A stretch of 64,000 nucleotides of DNA from Acanthopleura granulata. Taxonomy: Eukaryota > Mollusca > Polyplacophora > Chitonida > Chitonidae. Every line of letters starts with the position of its first letter. Position 1 is the stretch's first letter. The stretch covers positions 13,778,014-13,842,013 of the forward strand of contig JABBOT010000013.1 of NCBI GenBank assembly GCA_016165875.1, in the 5' to 3' direction. The translations under genes were made by a program, and so were the position numbers. The notes beneath the pieces are model-generated. The model was not told the origin of the DNA, did not search any database, and was given only the letters and a program-made list of their open reading frames with translations. Shown piece by piece: positions 1 to 11,185 of this stretch.

Positions 1-90
1 AGCATTGGGAATTCAACATTTATATTTGAATGGTACTACAGTGGATGTGTCAGGCATGTCAGGGCACTGGAGACACCTCAGGAGTCAACC
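1..90 (-). mobile_element. Possible non-LTR retrotransposon ORF1 fragment at window edge
   Basis: Read on the minus strand, the first 90 bases give a PDMP...VVPFKYKC.IPNA pattern with one stop. It resembles the stretch just before the zinc knuckles of I/jockey-like LINE ORF1 proteins (P-L-P ... Y-I-P-N-P-x-R-C). The related LINE at 35.7-38.8 kb abuts the second duplicated unit at the equivalent point, and both share a junction of the form CAGAATWATKGTTRACTCC. The piece is short, so the call is tentative. Confidence 0.35.
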
Positions 91-805
91 ATTATTCTGC
101 GCCTTGAAAGTCCTTCCACCTTGTGAAAGACATAGATGAAGTTATTACTGTATAGTCCGGCTGACCGGTTTTTGAAGTAGGATGACCCGGCTTTCAATTG
201 CTGGAAACTTTCTGAACCAACATCGGAAGCGAACGAGTTAGGTGCGCTATTGGAAGCGAACTCAGTCAGGGCAGCATTCAAACCGGATTTGGTGCGTTCT
301 TCAATATTTTACAAATAACAAAACAAAATATCAATAAGGAAACAAGGATGATCTATTTTTATATGTATTCTTTATTCTTCCAAAGAAAATTCACAATTAC
401 AAACCACATATTATCTAATCCAACAGTGTTATTTGTTTGGGTAGTATTACAAGAAAACTAACAACAGTTATCTGATATACCAATCATCTAGCACGCTAAC
501 TGAAATACCTTTCCAAATGGAAACAAAGACTGAAAGCAAATACAATGTACTGGTACACGCATACGAATGATAAAAAGCCATTTTCTACAGCCAAAGACAC
601 GAATGGAAGTAAAAAACACATTACATCATAAAATGTGGTTGTTCTTGATATTAATAAAATACATAGAACACCAATTAATAAACTTGCTGGATTCATTGAA
701 ACTTTCAAATCCTTTACTGTTAACTAACATACAATTTAAAAACAACAAGCAATGAGATTGCTGGTGTACACTGACTTACAATCACAACAACACAACGAAT
801 GGGCC

Positions 806-1105
806 CTAGCCATTCCCCGGTATATGCATACCAGGTACTTCACTCTGTTGTGCCACTGTGCAGTAAATCAGAGCTTGTTTTGTTGAAACTTTGATGTATT
901 TGATTAGTACTTTATAATATATTTTATCAAAAGTTTGAGAACCAGTTGGGTTATTCTTTAAAATTGAAAGATGGTTACAAAATCCGCTATTTTTAAATAA
1001 AACATTTCTTATGGCGAACTTTCGCGATCTGCACAAACAGTTTGACCACTGTACAATGTACTTCTCAATTGATGAGTTAAGTGTGATGAGTACAAATGAA
1101 GGCAA
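806..1105 (-). other. Shared open frame downstream of the CARD gene (unit A)
   Basis: An open frame of about 99 codons, without an ATG start, lies on the same strand as and 3' of the CARD gene. It follows an acceptor-like TCGGTTCTAG. The unit B counterpart (39,503-39,820) is also open, and the two differ by a 12-base in-frame indel near the C-terminus (QQSEVPGMH against QQSMH). No domain was recognised. It may be a terminal exon of an alternative transcript or 3' UTR that is open by chance. Confidence 0.2.
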
Positions 1106-1400
1106 GCCACCAGCTAGAACCGAGAATTTTCTACTTTTGTTAAACTTGGTTTTACTGTGAAGAAGATTTATTTGAAAGAATTCATTGCATTTCTAACAAA
1201 ATCCATTAATCTGGTTGTAGTGGTAGCTGGCGATATATTCATGTTTGGTTCAGATTCCTCAACAAGAAAACGACTATGAACACACTTCAAAAATCCTTAC
1301 ATATGTTAACATCTGTGTCTTCTAACTGACAGAAGTACACTTTCTTGTACACTTTCGAATTAGTACTATACGCTAAGATTAAGCATGTGGATGTATTATT

Positions 1401-1508
1401 TTCTCACCGGACTCATACGGGAGACTCTAGGTTAGTCGCCTTTTACGACAAGCTCGCCTAGAGAGCTGAGGCCCTATTCTTTCGCCCGGGAACCCCACGG
1501 CCGGTTAT
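1401..1508. repeat. Interspersed repeat forming the proximal 3' UTR of CARD gene A
   Basis: The segment contains GGTTAGTCGCCTTTTACGAC and a CCCGGGAACCCCACGG end. I recognise this core as a widespread repeat in lophotrochozoan genomes, though I cannot name the family securely. It starts about 13 bases past the stop codon of the CARD gene, so it would supply most of the proximal 3' UTR. The same insertion sits at the same place in unit B and therefore predates the duplication. Confidence 0.7.
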
Positions 1509-1521
1509 AGTCATAAGTATA

Positions 1522-4500
1522 TTACTCGTAACTCTCCTCATTCATGGGCTCTTCCTCAGATTTCAAGGGCTCATGCTTGTCCTTTCCATACACGGCTTTT
1601 TTCAAGTCCTTAAGTTCCTTAAGTACCGCTTTAATACAGAAAGTTTCACCGTGTGACTTGTTGTCACGATGGAAACCTTTATGCCTTTCCTCTCTAATCG
1701 CTTTGTTTGTTATCTTATAGCCATGAGTGAAATTATCATAGGGACCCCCAAATGCGTTACCAATGCTCCTTGCTACGTTCCTTTTGCGTATTTTATACCC
1801 ATTATGTCTGTTGCAATTATAATCTGAATTTACAACCGTTTCCTCATCAATATCTTGTAACGTATTTCCTAAACGTTTAACATAAAACATAAAATTAGTT
1901 ATTATTTTATTCTCTCCAAATAAATCAGCCTGACTCAGTAAGAGTAACAGATGTTCTAGAGAACCCTCATCGCTAAAGAAGACATAATCGCTCAGCACAT
2001 AAAAATTGCGGCTAGGGTGAAAATATCTATATCCTTCCATCTCATGGTTTTTATAGAGGTAACCCACGCCAATATTTATCTTAAAATAACCACATTCTTT
2101 GTGGTTATAAATATCCTTATAAATATCCCTAACATCTTTTTGTAGATTGGGAAATGTTGTGAATGGAACGTTATATTCCGTCTCATTATTTCTAAGTGAG
2201 ACAGTAACGTTTGGCTCGATGAATTGCCAGTGCTTCCGGTAGGCCTCGTGCAGTTCCGGATGTCCCAGAAGAGGTAAATTTCTTTCCCTCAACATCACAT
2301 AGTCTTCAAATTTGAAACCTCCCATCTGCATTTCAGTTTGTAGGTCTTCTAGGTCTTCTAGGTCTTCATTAGCCTATGAAAATGAATAGCATAAAATATG
2401 AAAGAATGTCACTCTATCGTGCTACAACTGCAGATGTAAAGAATGAATGACTGATCACTGTTTTGTTTATTCATTTATCTGATTAGAGTTTAGAACTCCT
2501 ATCTAGGAAAACAGACTTCAAACAAATTTGAAATATTGGGATTGTTTTGGTTTGGGTATATTTGTTTTCCTGCGATGTATAATCCTTGGCGAGTATTGCT
2601 CAGCTATTTGCACGATTACATTGTATTGCAACTCACATCTCATGACACATTGTTTAAGGTGGAGAAAGTTATATATTTTTATGACAAGTATGATTTATTT
2701 TATTTATTTCATTGGTACTATACGCCGTACTCAAGAATATTTCATTTGTACGACGGCGGCCAACATTATGGTGGGAGGAAACGGGGCAGAGCCCGGAGGA
2801 AACCACGACCATTTCCACAGGTTGCTCGTAGACCTCCCCAAGTATACTTAGTCTGAAGTTACGCATGTAAAGTACTAATGACTTGTGAATGAGAAATTGT
2901 CATCAGTTTTCACGGATGCAGCGAAGATTTTGTAGCCATAAAATCTAATAGGGGAGTTTCGAAATCGAACTCTTTTATCGCTAAAGGTAAGAAAACTGTA
3001 CCATGTACCATGTGACCTGACAAAAATGTTGGGCGACTATTTCTGATTACCTTTACTATGACATAGGCGTCTAAGAAAAATTTCCAAAAAAGTTACTTAC
3101 ATTTTTTGAAATTAGAAATTTTGACACGTTTAAATGAATATCTTCTGTTCGAGAGAGGTGAAAATTTATGAACTTTTTGAGTAGTCCCGTTGTTTAGTGG
3201 GGACATTCTGTTGTTGAATAAAAAAGACTAAGTTAATTGGACCCAGCCTTTACTGACAAAAATGGCCTTCAATTACGAGCCAAGTCAATCTACTGTTTGT
3301 AACAGGCATTTATACTGCTGTACATTACCAGTGGCCAGCAATAATGAACGCTCTAACTCAGTAATAGGAAGACCAACTTCCAGAACAACGTTCAAAACCA
3401 AAAAAGACCAAAGAGTAAAGAAAGTAGATATACATGTACATACCTTGTAGACACATTCCTTTGTTTCTTCATCAGTAGGAAAATTCCAATCAAGCTGACG
3501 ATATAAACATTCATCTGCTTTTTTCAGTACTTGAAAAAACTTCTTAATCACTTCAGGTGGCTTGCGGACCAGATAATCCACACATCTGCGAAGATATAAG
3601 AATTGGTGTGAAAATTAATGCTTTCTGTGATTTCATGTATCAAAAATTGATTGATCAGCGAAACGTATGTGGTTTCCCATTGTCGGCCTGAAATGACCAT
3701 CGAATATATTGGAATGATCTTACATATTAAGTCCAACTTTGTAAGAGAGAACACAAAATTTGTTGAGTGGACCTAAATATACTAACTCAGTCCAGAAACT
3801 GTGCGGGTAATTTTCCTTAAATTTCATTCATCTATTGCATTTGGGCATCCGTCTGTTCCAAACGAAGGAATAACCTATACGTTTTTATATCAAAAACTCT
3901 AAATCGTTGTTCACATCGTGTCCTTATCGGAGTATCCCTAAAGTCACTGGCTGATCAGTTCTGCTTCCTTGCTCTAAATGCTGAGTGTCAAGCGATGCAG
4001 CAACAAGTACCATTTTTTAAGTCTTTGGTGTGAACCTGGTTTCAACCTGGATCTCTCGACCACTAGACCACTGAGTCGGTGCAATATCTTGATTATATTT
4101 ATTTAAGGTCAGGCGTGGCATGGCCATATGTTGTCTATTGAATTGGCTTTATGGTTGTTTGAACATTGAATCGGAACTATAGCGAAAACGTAAGACTGCC
4201 GGATCAGAGTAACAGGAGACTTAAGGAAAAACACCCCGCCGAAAAAGTGTTTTGTGATCCATACCCTTCACATAAGTCATGTTTTTTCCATGAATGCACA
4301 TCCTGAAGTCGGTTGCACTTTATGTTAGTGCTGAATGTGTTTTTATTATCTTATCCGTTGGTATGATTTGAATTTCAATACACAGTGAACTGTTTGACCG
4401 AGTATATACAAAACAAGAAATTGACAGTGCCATTTTGTTGGTTCACACTTACTGAACGGTCACTGAGCAGTTATGGCGAACATCACCTGACAAAAGTATT

Positions 4501-5738
4501 GACTTAAAGTCGCAACCCATTAAAAGGGCAATAGGGGCAAATAAAAGGTCAGACGAATGGCGGCCAGAATTGAATGAGCCACGGATAATGCATGAGATCT
4601 AGATAATTTCTCAGTGATCCTGGAGGCTTTGCGCAGGACTTTTCTGTTACGTGTATGACATTATTTTCTAAATACCTTCACAATTATCATCAGTTTTGAC
4701 TGCGTATTGATGAAGACAGAAACACTCCAAATGCGCCGACGCCTACATGTGTACATACAAATAGCTGTACTCGTTAACACAGGTACAGGATTTCCAATGT
4801 ACATAAGGTTACAAGTAGACATTTTACGAACTTTGAGTACTTTATCAGTAAGCAGCATTGTGATATACTCACCTTGACATTTTCAGATGCCTTACATTCC
4901 TTTCCTCAATAAACTCCACTTCGTCCTGAGAAAATACTTCATACTGCAACATGTAGTCTCGTATATGATCAAAATCCCCGATTTTCACCAGTGTGACACG
5001 GTTTTTGTTCACCAACTTTGACATCTACATCAGATGAGGCATAATCAATTACATGTACATATGGATGGCAAAAAGCAAATACATAAATATCTATTAATTA
5101 AATACCGACTGAAATTTCCTACATACCTAGGTATTAAGTAAGAACAGGACTTCGGTGTCATGACTGCAAAACGGTATGTCTTGTTTTTCGGATCTTCTTT
5201 TTATTTATTATCTTTATCTTTCCCAATTATAACAAAGCACTGTGATACCTATGCAAAGACTGTGTGCATTAATGATAAAAAAGCAGGCTATTTGGATATA
5301 TTGTCTGTTTGTTCTTTGTCATGTACTTTAGTTTAATGTTCCTTTTATTTGAACTGAAGAATAAAACTACAGTAAGAGATAAGTAAGTAGGCATATGGTT
5401 TCGCTATCATGCTTGTGTACTTCCACGAAGGGTTATGATATTAAATTTTGTTCCTTATTCCGGTATTACATAATATAAATATTTAGAATAACATTCTCCT
5501 ATTATTTTAGATTAGATATTTAACATTGCCTGGACTTTGGTTTGCATTAAGCATGATAATTGATACATTACATGTTAAATCTGGACATTTCGCTCACCTT
5601 GTCATTGGAAAGAAACCACGTCTCTCTTTGGTCCGAATCCTCTGTTCCACTGGTTTCCGCGGAATAGGGAGTACCGTGGACAGTTATCTGCATTGCAGTT
5701 CCCATCCCGTCTTTCATCTCTACATCGGAGAATGACAT
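1522..5738 (-). CDS. CARD-domain protein with orphan C-terminal domain, copy A (4 coding exons)
   Basis: The coding parts are complement(1522-2373, 3444-3585, 4873-5024, 5598-5738), 1,287 bases and 428 residues. Donors read AAG/GTGAGC, AAG/GTGAGT and AAG/GTATGT; acceptors end in GATGTAG, TTCGCAG and TTTCATAG. Phases are 0, 2 and 0. An acceptor (ATTTCAG at 5,746) just before the first ATG suggests a 5' UTR exon upstream. Residues 1-47 are acidic. Residues 48-145 resemble a CARD/death-fold, with IRDYMLQYEVFSQDEVE in the first half and KPPEVIKKFFQVLKKAD in the second. Residues 146-428, all in the last exon, are unrecognised: an LED repeat, an aromatic-rich segment (YLYKNHEMEGYRYFHPS), a helical LEHLLLLLSQADLF and a basic/acidic tail. 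A CARD implies a cytosolic adaptor or immune-signalling role by homotypic binding; that is inference. An AATAAA-like signal lies near 1,170. Confidence 0.82.
2460..2530 (+). repeat. Truncated SINE head at a deletion scar
   Basis: TTTATTCATTTATCTGATTAGAGTTT is the 5' end of the common SINE but stops at AGAGTT (2,485-2,490). In unit B the SINE continues and 1.6 kb follows before the next AGAGTT, after which the copies realign. Unit A therefore appears to have lost the segment at a 6-base microhomology. Confidence 0.6.
2693..2845 (+). mobile_element. Molluscan-type SINE copy (unit A, CARD gene intron 3)
   Basis: A T-rich TTTATTTATTT head is followed by ACGCCGTACTCAAGAATATT, then ACGACGGCGGCCAACATTAT, a GTGGGAGGAAAC block and a CCACGACC block. 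This is one of about twenty copies of the family in the window. It lies in intron 3 of the CARD gene, antisense to it, and is shared with unit B. Confidence 0.85.
3930..4085 (-). mobile_element. tRNA-derived SINE fragment (unit A, CARD gene intron 2)
   Basis: It contains AAATGCTGAGTGTCAAGCGA, GCAGCAACAAGTACCATTTT and a CACTAGACCACTGAGTCGG end. Read on the minus strand, the end resembles a degenerate tRNA 5' half (TGGTCTAGTGG, an A-box-like motif). Longer relatives are at 42.45-42.81 kb and 54.7-54.85 kb. Confidence 0.65.
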
Positions 5739-5745
5739 GCTATTC

Positions 5746-7530
5746 CTGAAATGACGAATGATTAACATCCATATTTAAACCATTTCTATACTACATTAAC
5801 TCGTCTTATGGAGAGATTCATGATGACTTCTAGAAAATGACACATTGTGGTGGTTTGAGTGGTTTCCACGAGATGCGAGTTCAAACATAGTCTTCGTCAA
5901 TGAATTGAAGATTTCTCTTCTTTCAGCGTTCCTGGGGTATTTATGACATGTGAGGCTGACATCCTTCCTTTGACTGTTTGTACAGTCTATAAAGTTGAGG
6001 CAATGCACTCTTCTACCACCTATACAGTCATACATATGTTGTGCATAACTGTGCTGGCCACACGTGGGAAAGCACATCAGCACCTTGCCACAACACGTTG
6101 GTTTACCCCGGGGAACCCTGTTTGATCAACCAATCAAACTGAAAGCTTTCATATACATGTATACATCTAGAGTAAGACGTTAAACCAGAATCACATAAAT
6201 AAATTAATAGCGGAACTGTGGCATTGGTACAATTTCAAACACCACAGTACGAGTAAACTGCACACGTCACGCGAGATTTAACAATTCGTGATACTACACA
6301 CATTCACGTCGTTTCTGTGAGAGCTGACACATTTGCCCGCTCGTTGTACATCAACTGTCTCTTGCCGACAAATCACGACGTTTCATTATGTAACATACAA
6401 TAATCATATACTGTATGATGTCGCTCTTGGGGTTCTCATGAGTGTCTAAAAAGTCATGAAGAACACCAAAATTCTAGAAACATGTAAAGAAGTCATGAAA
6501 AGAATGACAAAATGACGCTGTTTTAGAGCTACGAGATCGCATAAGAAACCCGATGTGGTTGCCCCAGTTGTGATTTAGGGGCCTTTAGGTGAGATATGGC
6601 CGTCCCAAATTGTGGACAGCCACACAAGCGGATAGAAATACACGAGAAGAACTTCCTTTTTCAAACTTGTAGGTGGGCTCTTTTTTTATTAACATCCCTT
6701 TTCCAAAGTGTTACATGGATATAATGATTTGTGGTCAATATCCTTTCCAACTTTTCTTCTGAACACCCTATTTCAGTGCCATATATGTTTTTTTCAGTTC
6801 ATTCAGAATCCTTTCGAAAAATAACGGTTTTGCGCCTCTTTTCAATAAAGTAGTGGCATTTCCTCCCCTGGAACCCTTCCCTCGCCCCCTTTAATTGCTC
6901 GGCATTCACAGATCGTCTTGTTCAAAATTTAGCAATGTATCACAAGTGCATAGATATTTCTAGGACAGTATCAATCGTGATCACATCACCAAATCGTATT
7001 TAATTCCCCTTAAGTTCGCATGTTTATATGGTATAGTAGGTCCCTATTAATTTTAATATCCAATTGATGTACAAAGCTTAACATGAACAGTCCCAATAAA
7101 ATCTTTCTAAGCTGAAATACGCGATCCTTCTTTTTTATTGTATAATTCAGCTGGAGCGATTAATGATTGTCATTGTCGACTGTTATCGAGTAAAGGCTAT
7201 TCGTCATATTATAAATACTAACATGATGCAATATGCTATTTTTGTCCACGTTCGACTTGAAACGTCAACGACAGTATTAGACTCATCAGATTTCGTTTGT
7301 AGGCTACTGGGAGGATAGGTGCCCTTTGTGGTATGTAGGCTACGTCGTGTGTGGAAAAAGCTACTCAGCAGGTTGCCCTGAGCTGTAAGCTGTGATATGT
7401 GAGCCTTCGTATACAGGTAGCTACTGAAATATGAGTAACTAGATCTGCAAACGGCCTATTCAGCTACACTCCGCAAACCTGTCTGTTATTTTTAACAGAA
7501 TACCGTATTATACATGTAGCACTACAATAT
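5746..7530. other. Non-coding flank upstream of CARD gene A
   Basis: This is the presumed promoter and 5' UTR side of CARD gene A. It is well conserved with 47.1-48.9 kb in unit B, but I see no TATA box, CpG island or open frame that keeps its frame between the two copies. Confidence 0.5.
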
Positions 7531-7756
7531 TATGCTACGGACAACACAATATGTGAAATATCACGCAGGCTGCAGGCTGCGTCACTGCAATAGAGATAAG
7601 ACGTTGTGGTCCCTCTTACTAGATTTCCGTATAATGGCCTACGAAGTAAATGAACTAAGCGCATGTTATAGGATGATAAATTATCCTGAAGTTTTAACAC
7701 TAAAGTTTTCATGGAATTCATCCTGCCTATACATGACCAAGCCAGTTTTTAAAGAC

Positions 7757-7850
7757 TCTTCGAGCTCGGCTGATGCGACAGGCCGGGCTCAGACAACTCT
7801 ATCTGATACATCACCGTGGATCACGCACTGTTATGATAATCTCCATTTTT
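7757..7850. repeat. Short dispersed repeat (copy 1)
   Basis: GCGACAGGCCGGGCTCAGAC through GTGGATCACGCACTGTTATG resembles 17,066-17,150 (GATTCGACAGGCTGACCTCAG ... GTGTATCACACACTGTCATG). Unit B has the same pair at 49,133-49,215 and 57,052-57,135. An open frame spans it in unit A only. Confidence 0.5.
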
Positions 7851-7971
7851 CACAATACCCCAGAATACTATACTTTCATATATACGATGACAATCAGTGT
7901 TATGGGTGGATAGGAAACGGTATCTTTTTTGAGGGACCATACAAAACATAACGATACGTATTAAATGCGTA

Positions 7972-8175
7972 TATACATGTATTTACCCGAGATTCGAAAA
8001 CGAAAATAAAACACACCGTAAATGCAGAGATGTCAACATTTCATGCCGATCAATTGAGGACCAAAGCCATGGGATGTGTATATACAAGTATGTATGTCGT
8101 GTAAAGACACAGTGAGCAACCTTGTAACAAGTACAGTCTGTGGCATTACACTGGGTCCCGATCAGAGAATATCAT
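7972..8175. repeat. Local duplication, first copy
   Basis: The stretch from ATACATGTATTTACCCGAGA to the GATCAGAGAATATCATG end recurs with many changes at 8,703-8,920. Unit B has only this first copy (49,343-49,546), so the second was lost in B or gained in A. Confidence 0.7.
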
Positions 8176-8702
8176 GTTGTCTCGCTGGGGTAAAGGTTGA
8201 GGGACGCTTCATGATGATCTTCTGAATAACTACTTAACTAACTATCCTTTCTCTAGATGTAGCACGGGTAATTAAACAGGGGAGCATTTTTTATCTTGTC
8301 CTATTTATATTGAACAACGAGAGTGGCTAAGACAAAACATTTTTTTCAGCCGGTTATACGATGGATTTTACATCAACCTTACTTTTATTCAGTAATGTTG
8401 GGGTTACTAACCAACACGTTTGTAATTTTATTCATGATAGAAAGCGTTTCCCCACGCAACATATTACTTCTTTGTTCCGTTTATTGTACAATATATATAC
8501 ATATATGATATGTATATTTAATTGGATTTTTAATTATATATGTAGACATATATTTTATATTTTATGTGTATATTTTTATCCTCCTCGGTCAAAATTCTTT
8601 GTAAATGTACTTAAATCCCGCGGTCATAAAGCGCGTCAATCTAACGGTATGTATATTATCAGACATTTTTGTAAATGTATATATTTATTTAACATTCTTA
8701 AA

Positions 8703-8920
8703 CGTATACATGTATTTACCCGGGATTCGAAAACCAAAATGAAAATAAAACAAACCGTGTCTGGAGAGATGCCAACATGTCATATCGACCAATTGTCGAC
8801 AGAAGGCCACAGACATGAGATGTGTGTGTATATGTATGTCGTGTAAAGGCGTAGTGAGCAAGCTTGTAACAAGTACCGTCCGTCGTATTACACTGGGTCT
8901 TCATCAGAGAATGTCATGAA
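8703..8920. repeat. Local duplication, second copy (unit A only)
   Basis: This is a diverged repeat of 7,972-8,175, sharing ATACATGTATTTACCCGGGA, a GTATGTCGTGTAAAGGCG segment and a CATCAGAGAATGTCATG end. It sits in a block of about 400 bases (8.54-8.95 kb) that is absent from unit B. Confidence 0.7.
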
Positions 8921-9084
8921 ACGAACCTGCTACTTTTTTTGTTTATATAACATCACTAAAACTATGTATGGATGTAAATGTATGTGGAACAAAATAAGCT
9001 TTGCTTAATGTTTCTCCAAACAAATAAAATCTGTAAATAATCATGTCTCTTTCACTTATACGGAGTTCATGTCATACTGAACAT

Positions 9085-9147
9085 CATAAGCTGGCCGCCG
9101 TCGTATATGTAAACACTCTTGAGTAAATAAATAAATAAATATAAAAG
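9085..9147 (-). mobile_element. SINE head fragment
   Basis: GGCCGCCGTCGTATATGTAA and an (AAAT)n tail are the reverse complement of the 5' end of the common SINE. The unit B equivalent is near 50,041-50,092. Confidence 0.6.
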
Positions 9148-9754
9148 AGAGTAATAAAATCCCAAGATAGCTCAAATATTTTTCAAAACATAATATATCA
9201 TTATCCATATTACCTTAACTTAATGATTAAAATTTGAAATTTCTGAAAATTGCTCTCAAATGTGGCCGCTTCATTGGGTAACTTGACCTGTTTTTTTTAT
9301 CTCATTCAAAGGACAGAGCCTAACCTGGGTTTAAAAATTGATATGGCAACAGAAGCATTTATTTTCATTGAGAAATTCACTGCATGTTTGTTCATTTCAA
9401 AGCGTGCATGACGTTATCTTTGAGGTAGAAACTTATGCTTTAATTTCAGTTTAAATATTAAGCGTATTTTTTTCCTCTTATCGTCAACATATCAGTTGTA
9501 TCCATTGATAACTACAAACCTTTCTCTCTAAATGCAAAAATATTTTTGTGTTTGACATGGGTCTCGTGGAATAACTACTGCTGCAATGTACAAATTTTAA
9601 ATTAGTTTACATGCTTAAGTTACGATATAACGCGTGGAAAAAAATTCCTGATAAAAACATGATTGACATTCTGTGTTTTCAATATTATGAAAATATCCTG
9701 CTTTGATATTTTCTCTCTGTACCAGAAAACGTTGGAAACAAGTAGCTAACAGAA

Positions 9755-10705
9755 AGTGTGGGCTTACGATTGAAATGTCCCGAAGAAAGAGTATATACCA
9801 TTTATACAGATACATACAATTTTACAAACCATGCCATTTATGTATGACCATCCTGGTAAAAAAAAATTCATTAATCGTTATACAACAACAGTGCCCAATT
9901 ACACACAGCTATCGTGGGGAAAGTTGAATGAAACTATCACAACATGTGTCTTTAAAAATCTCTTTCTGTGGTTAGCAACTAATTCGCCTTAAAGTAGTCT
10001 CAGCCAGTAGTGGACATTTGTACAAGTTGGAAAGTTGATCAGATCTGATCACCCTTTCTGATAATTCTGTCTGGTAATTCTTTCGTATTTGTAAGATGAA
10101 TTGGTATTTGTCCTTAAATGTCACATCTGTCTCTACCTGTGCATTCTCAAAGTCTTAACTGTCATGGCAGAGAAATCTATATGGACATTCATTCCGCATA
10201 TATAAAGCGAAAATATTCGCACATTTGTACTGAAGAATTTACAGACGCACAATACGTTCGTATAAAGCAAGTGTTCAGGAATGTCGGTTCAAGACTCTGC
10301 CACTGTAAGCTTAAATATTAACCACTATAGACAATAATGTAACTCCATCTATTGGTTTATTAAAAATTTTACCTATACCGTCATTTTATAGTTACCTGGA
10401 GTACAGGTATTTTTAGGTTTCATGGCGCCATGTTTCACAAGGCCGCGGTGTTCTTTACCAGGAAGAAAAAATAAAACCTACCTTTGCTGGAGTAAAGGAC
10501 ACTTTGGCTCTTGGAATAAAACAATTCCTGATAAACGATTACAGTTGATAGGGGTACGTCGGTAGTGACAGCTTTGTAACGTAATAAGATCCTTATATAG
10601 CAAGAAAAGTCAGCAGCAAAAAGATTCTTGGACTTGTGTAACGATTTCAGTAGTTATGGTGTATTTCACTCAAATATAGGTCACCCTTCGGCTGAGAAAT
10701 TACGT
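9755..10705. repeat. Secondary duplication in unit A, first copy (A1)
   Basis: The stretch from AAGTGTGGGCTTACGATTGA to GGCTGAGAAATTACGT recurs at 11,186-12,486, whereas unit B has a single copy (50,706-52,010). A1 has lost about 350 bases at 10,270 (junction AAAGCAAGTGTTCAGG) relative to both other copies. Confidence 0.85.
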
Positions 10706-10709
10706 CACC

Positions 10710-11178
10710 TGACGCGAGGTGTGAATTGCTTGAACGCGCAGAAGAACACACAGGCTTGGGTAGGTAATTAGATTGGTGACTTGAGTGACGTGGACATTAA
10801 AATTTGCTTTTTAAGTGGGAAAAGTATAGTAGTTTTTAGTTTTTCTTATAAATATACAATTACTGTACTCGCATGTCATTGTACAACCGAAGTTAAAAAT
10901 CAGGATAAGATTCATGGGCACATCCAAATGAAATTATGCACTATGTTATGATCGTGAAGTATTTTCAATACCTTGTGTATGTCACTAAGCACCAATCAAA
11001 CCTCTGAGGCTCTTAGCTCTCGAGCAATGATTTCTGCGCGCTAGAGCGCTTCATTGACCCCGTAACGTGCGGATGGTCGTGGGTTTCCGGGAGACCGCTA
11101 TTTGACCCCACGATAATACTGACTGCCGTGGTGTAAACAAGGTGTCAATCAAAACGTCAATCAAATAAATAAATAGTT
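10710..11178 (-). mobile_element. Composite repeat separating A1 and A2
   Basis: GACGCGAGGTGTGAATTGCT through TCAATCAAATAAATAAATAG matches the family at 16,511-17,053 and 56,501-57,045, with an antisense SINE-like end (CGTCAATCAAATAAATAAAT). It sits exactly at the junction of the A1/A2 duplication and is shortened in its middle compared with the other copies. Confidence 0.75.
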
Positions 11179-11185
11179 GAAAAAA

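Noticed and set aside
4661..4858. Minus-strand open frame present in both units
   Set aside because: It falls inside intron 2 of the CARD gene between well-supported splice sites, and similarity is explained by the duplication.
7532..7951. 139-codon plus-strand open frame in unit A
   Set aside because: The unit B counterpart has an early stop and a G-run length change that shift the frame, and part of it is a dispersed repeat. Open by chance.
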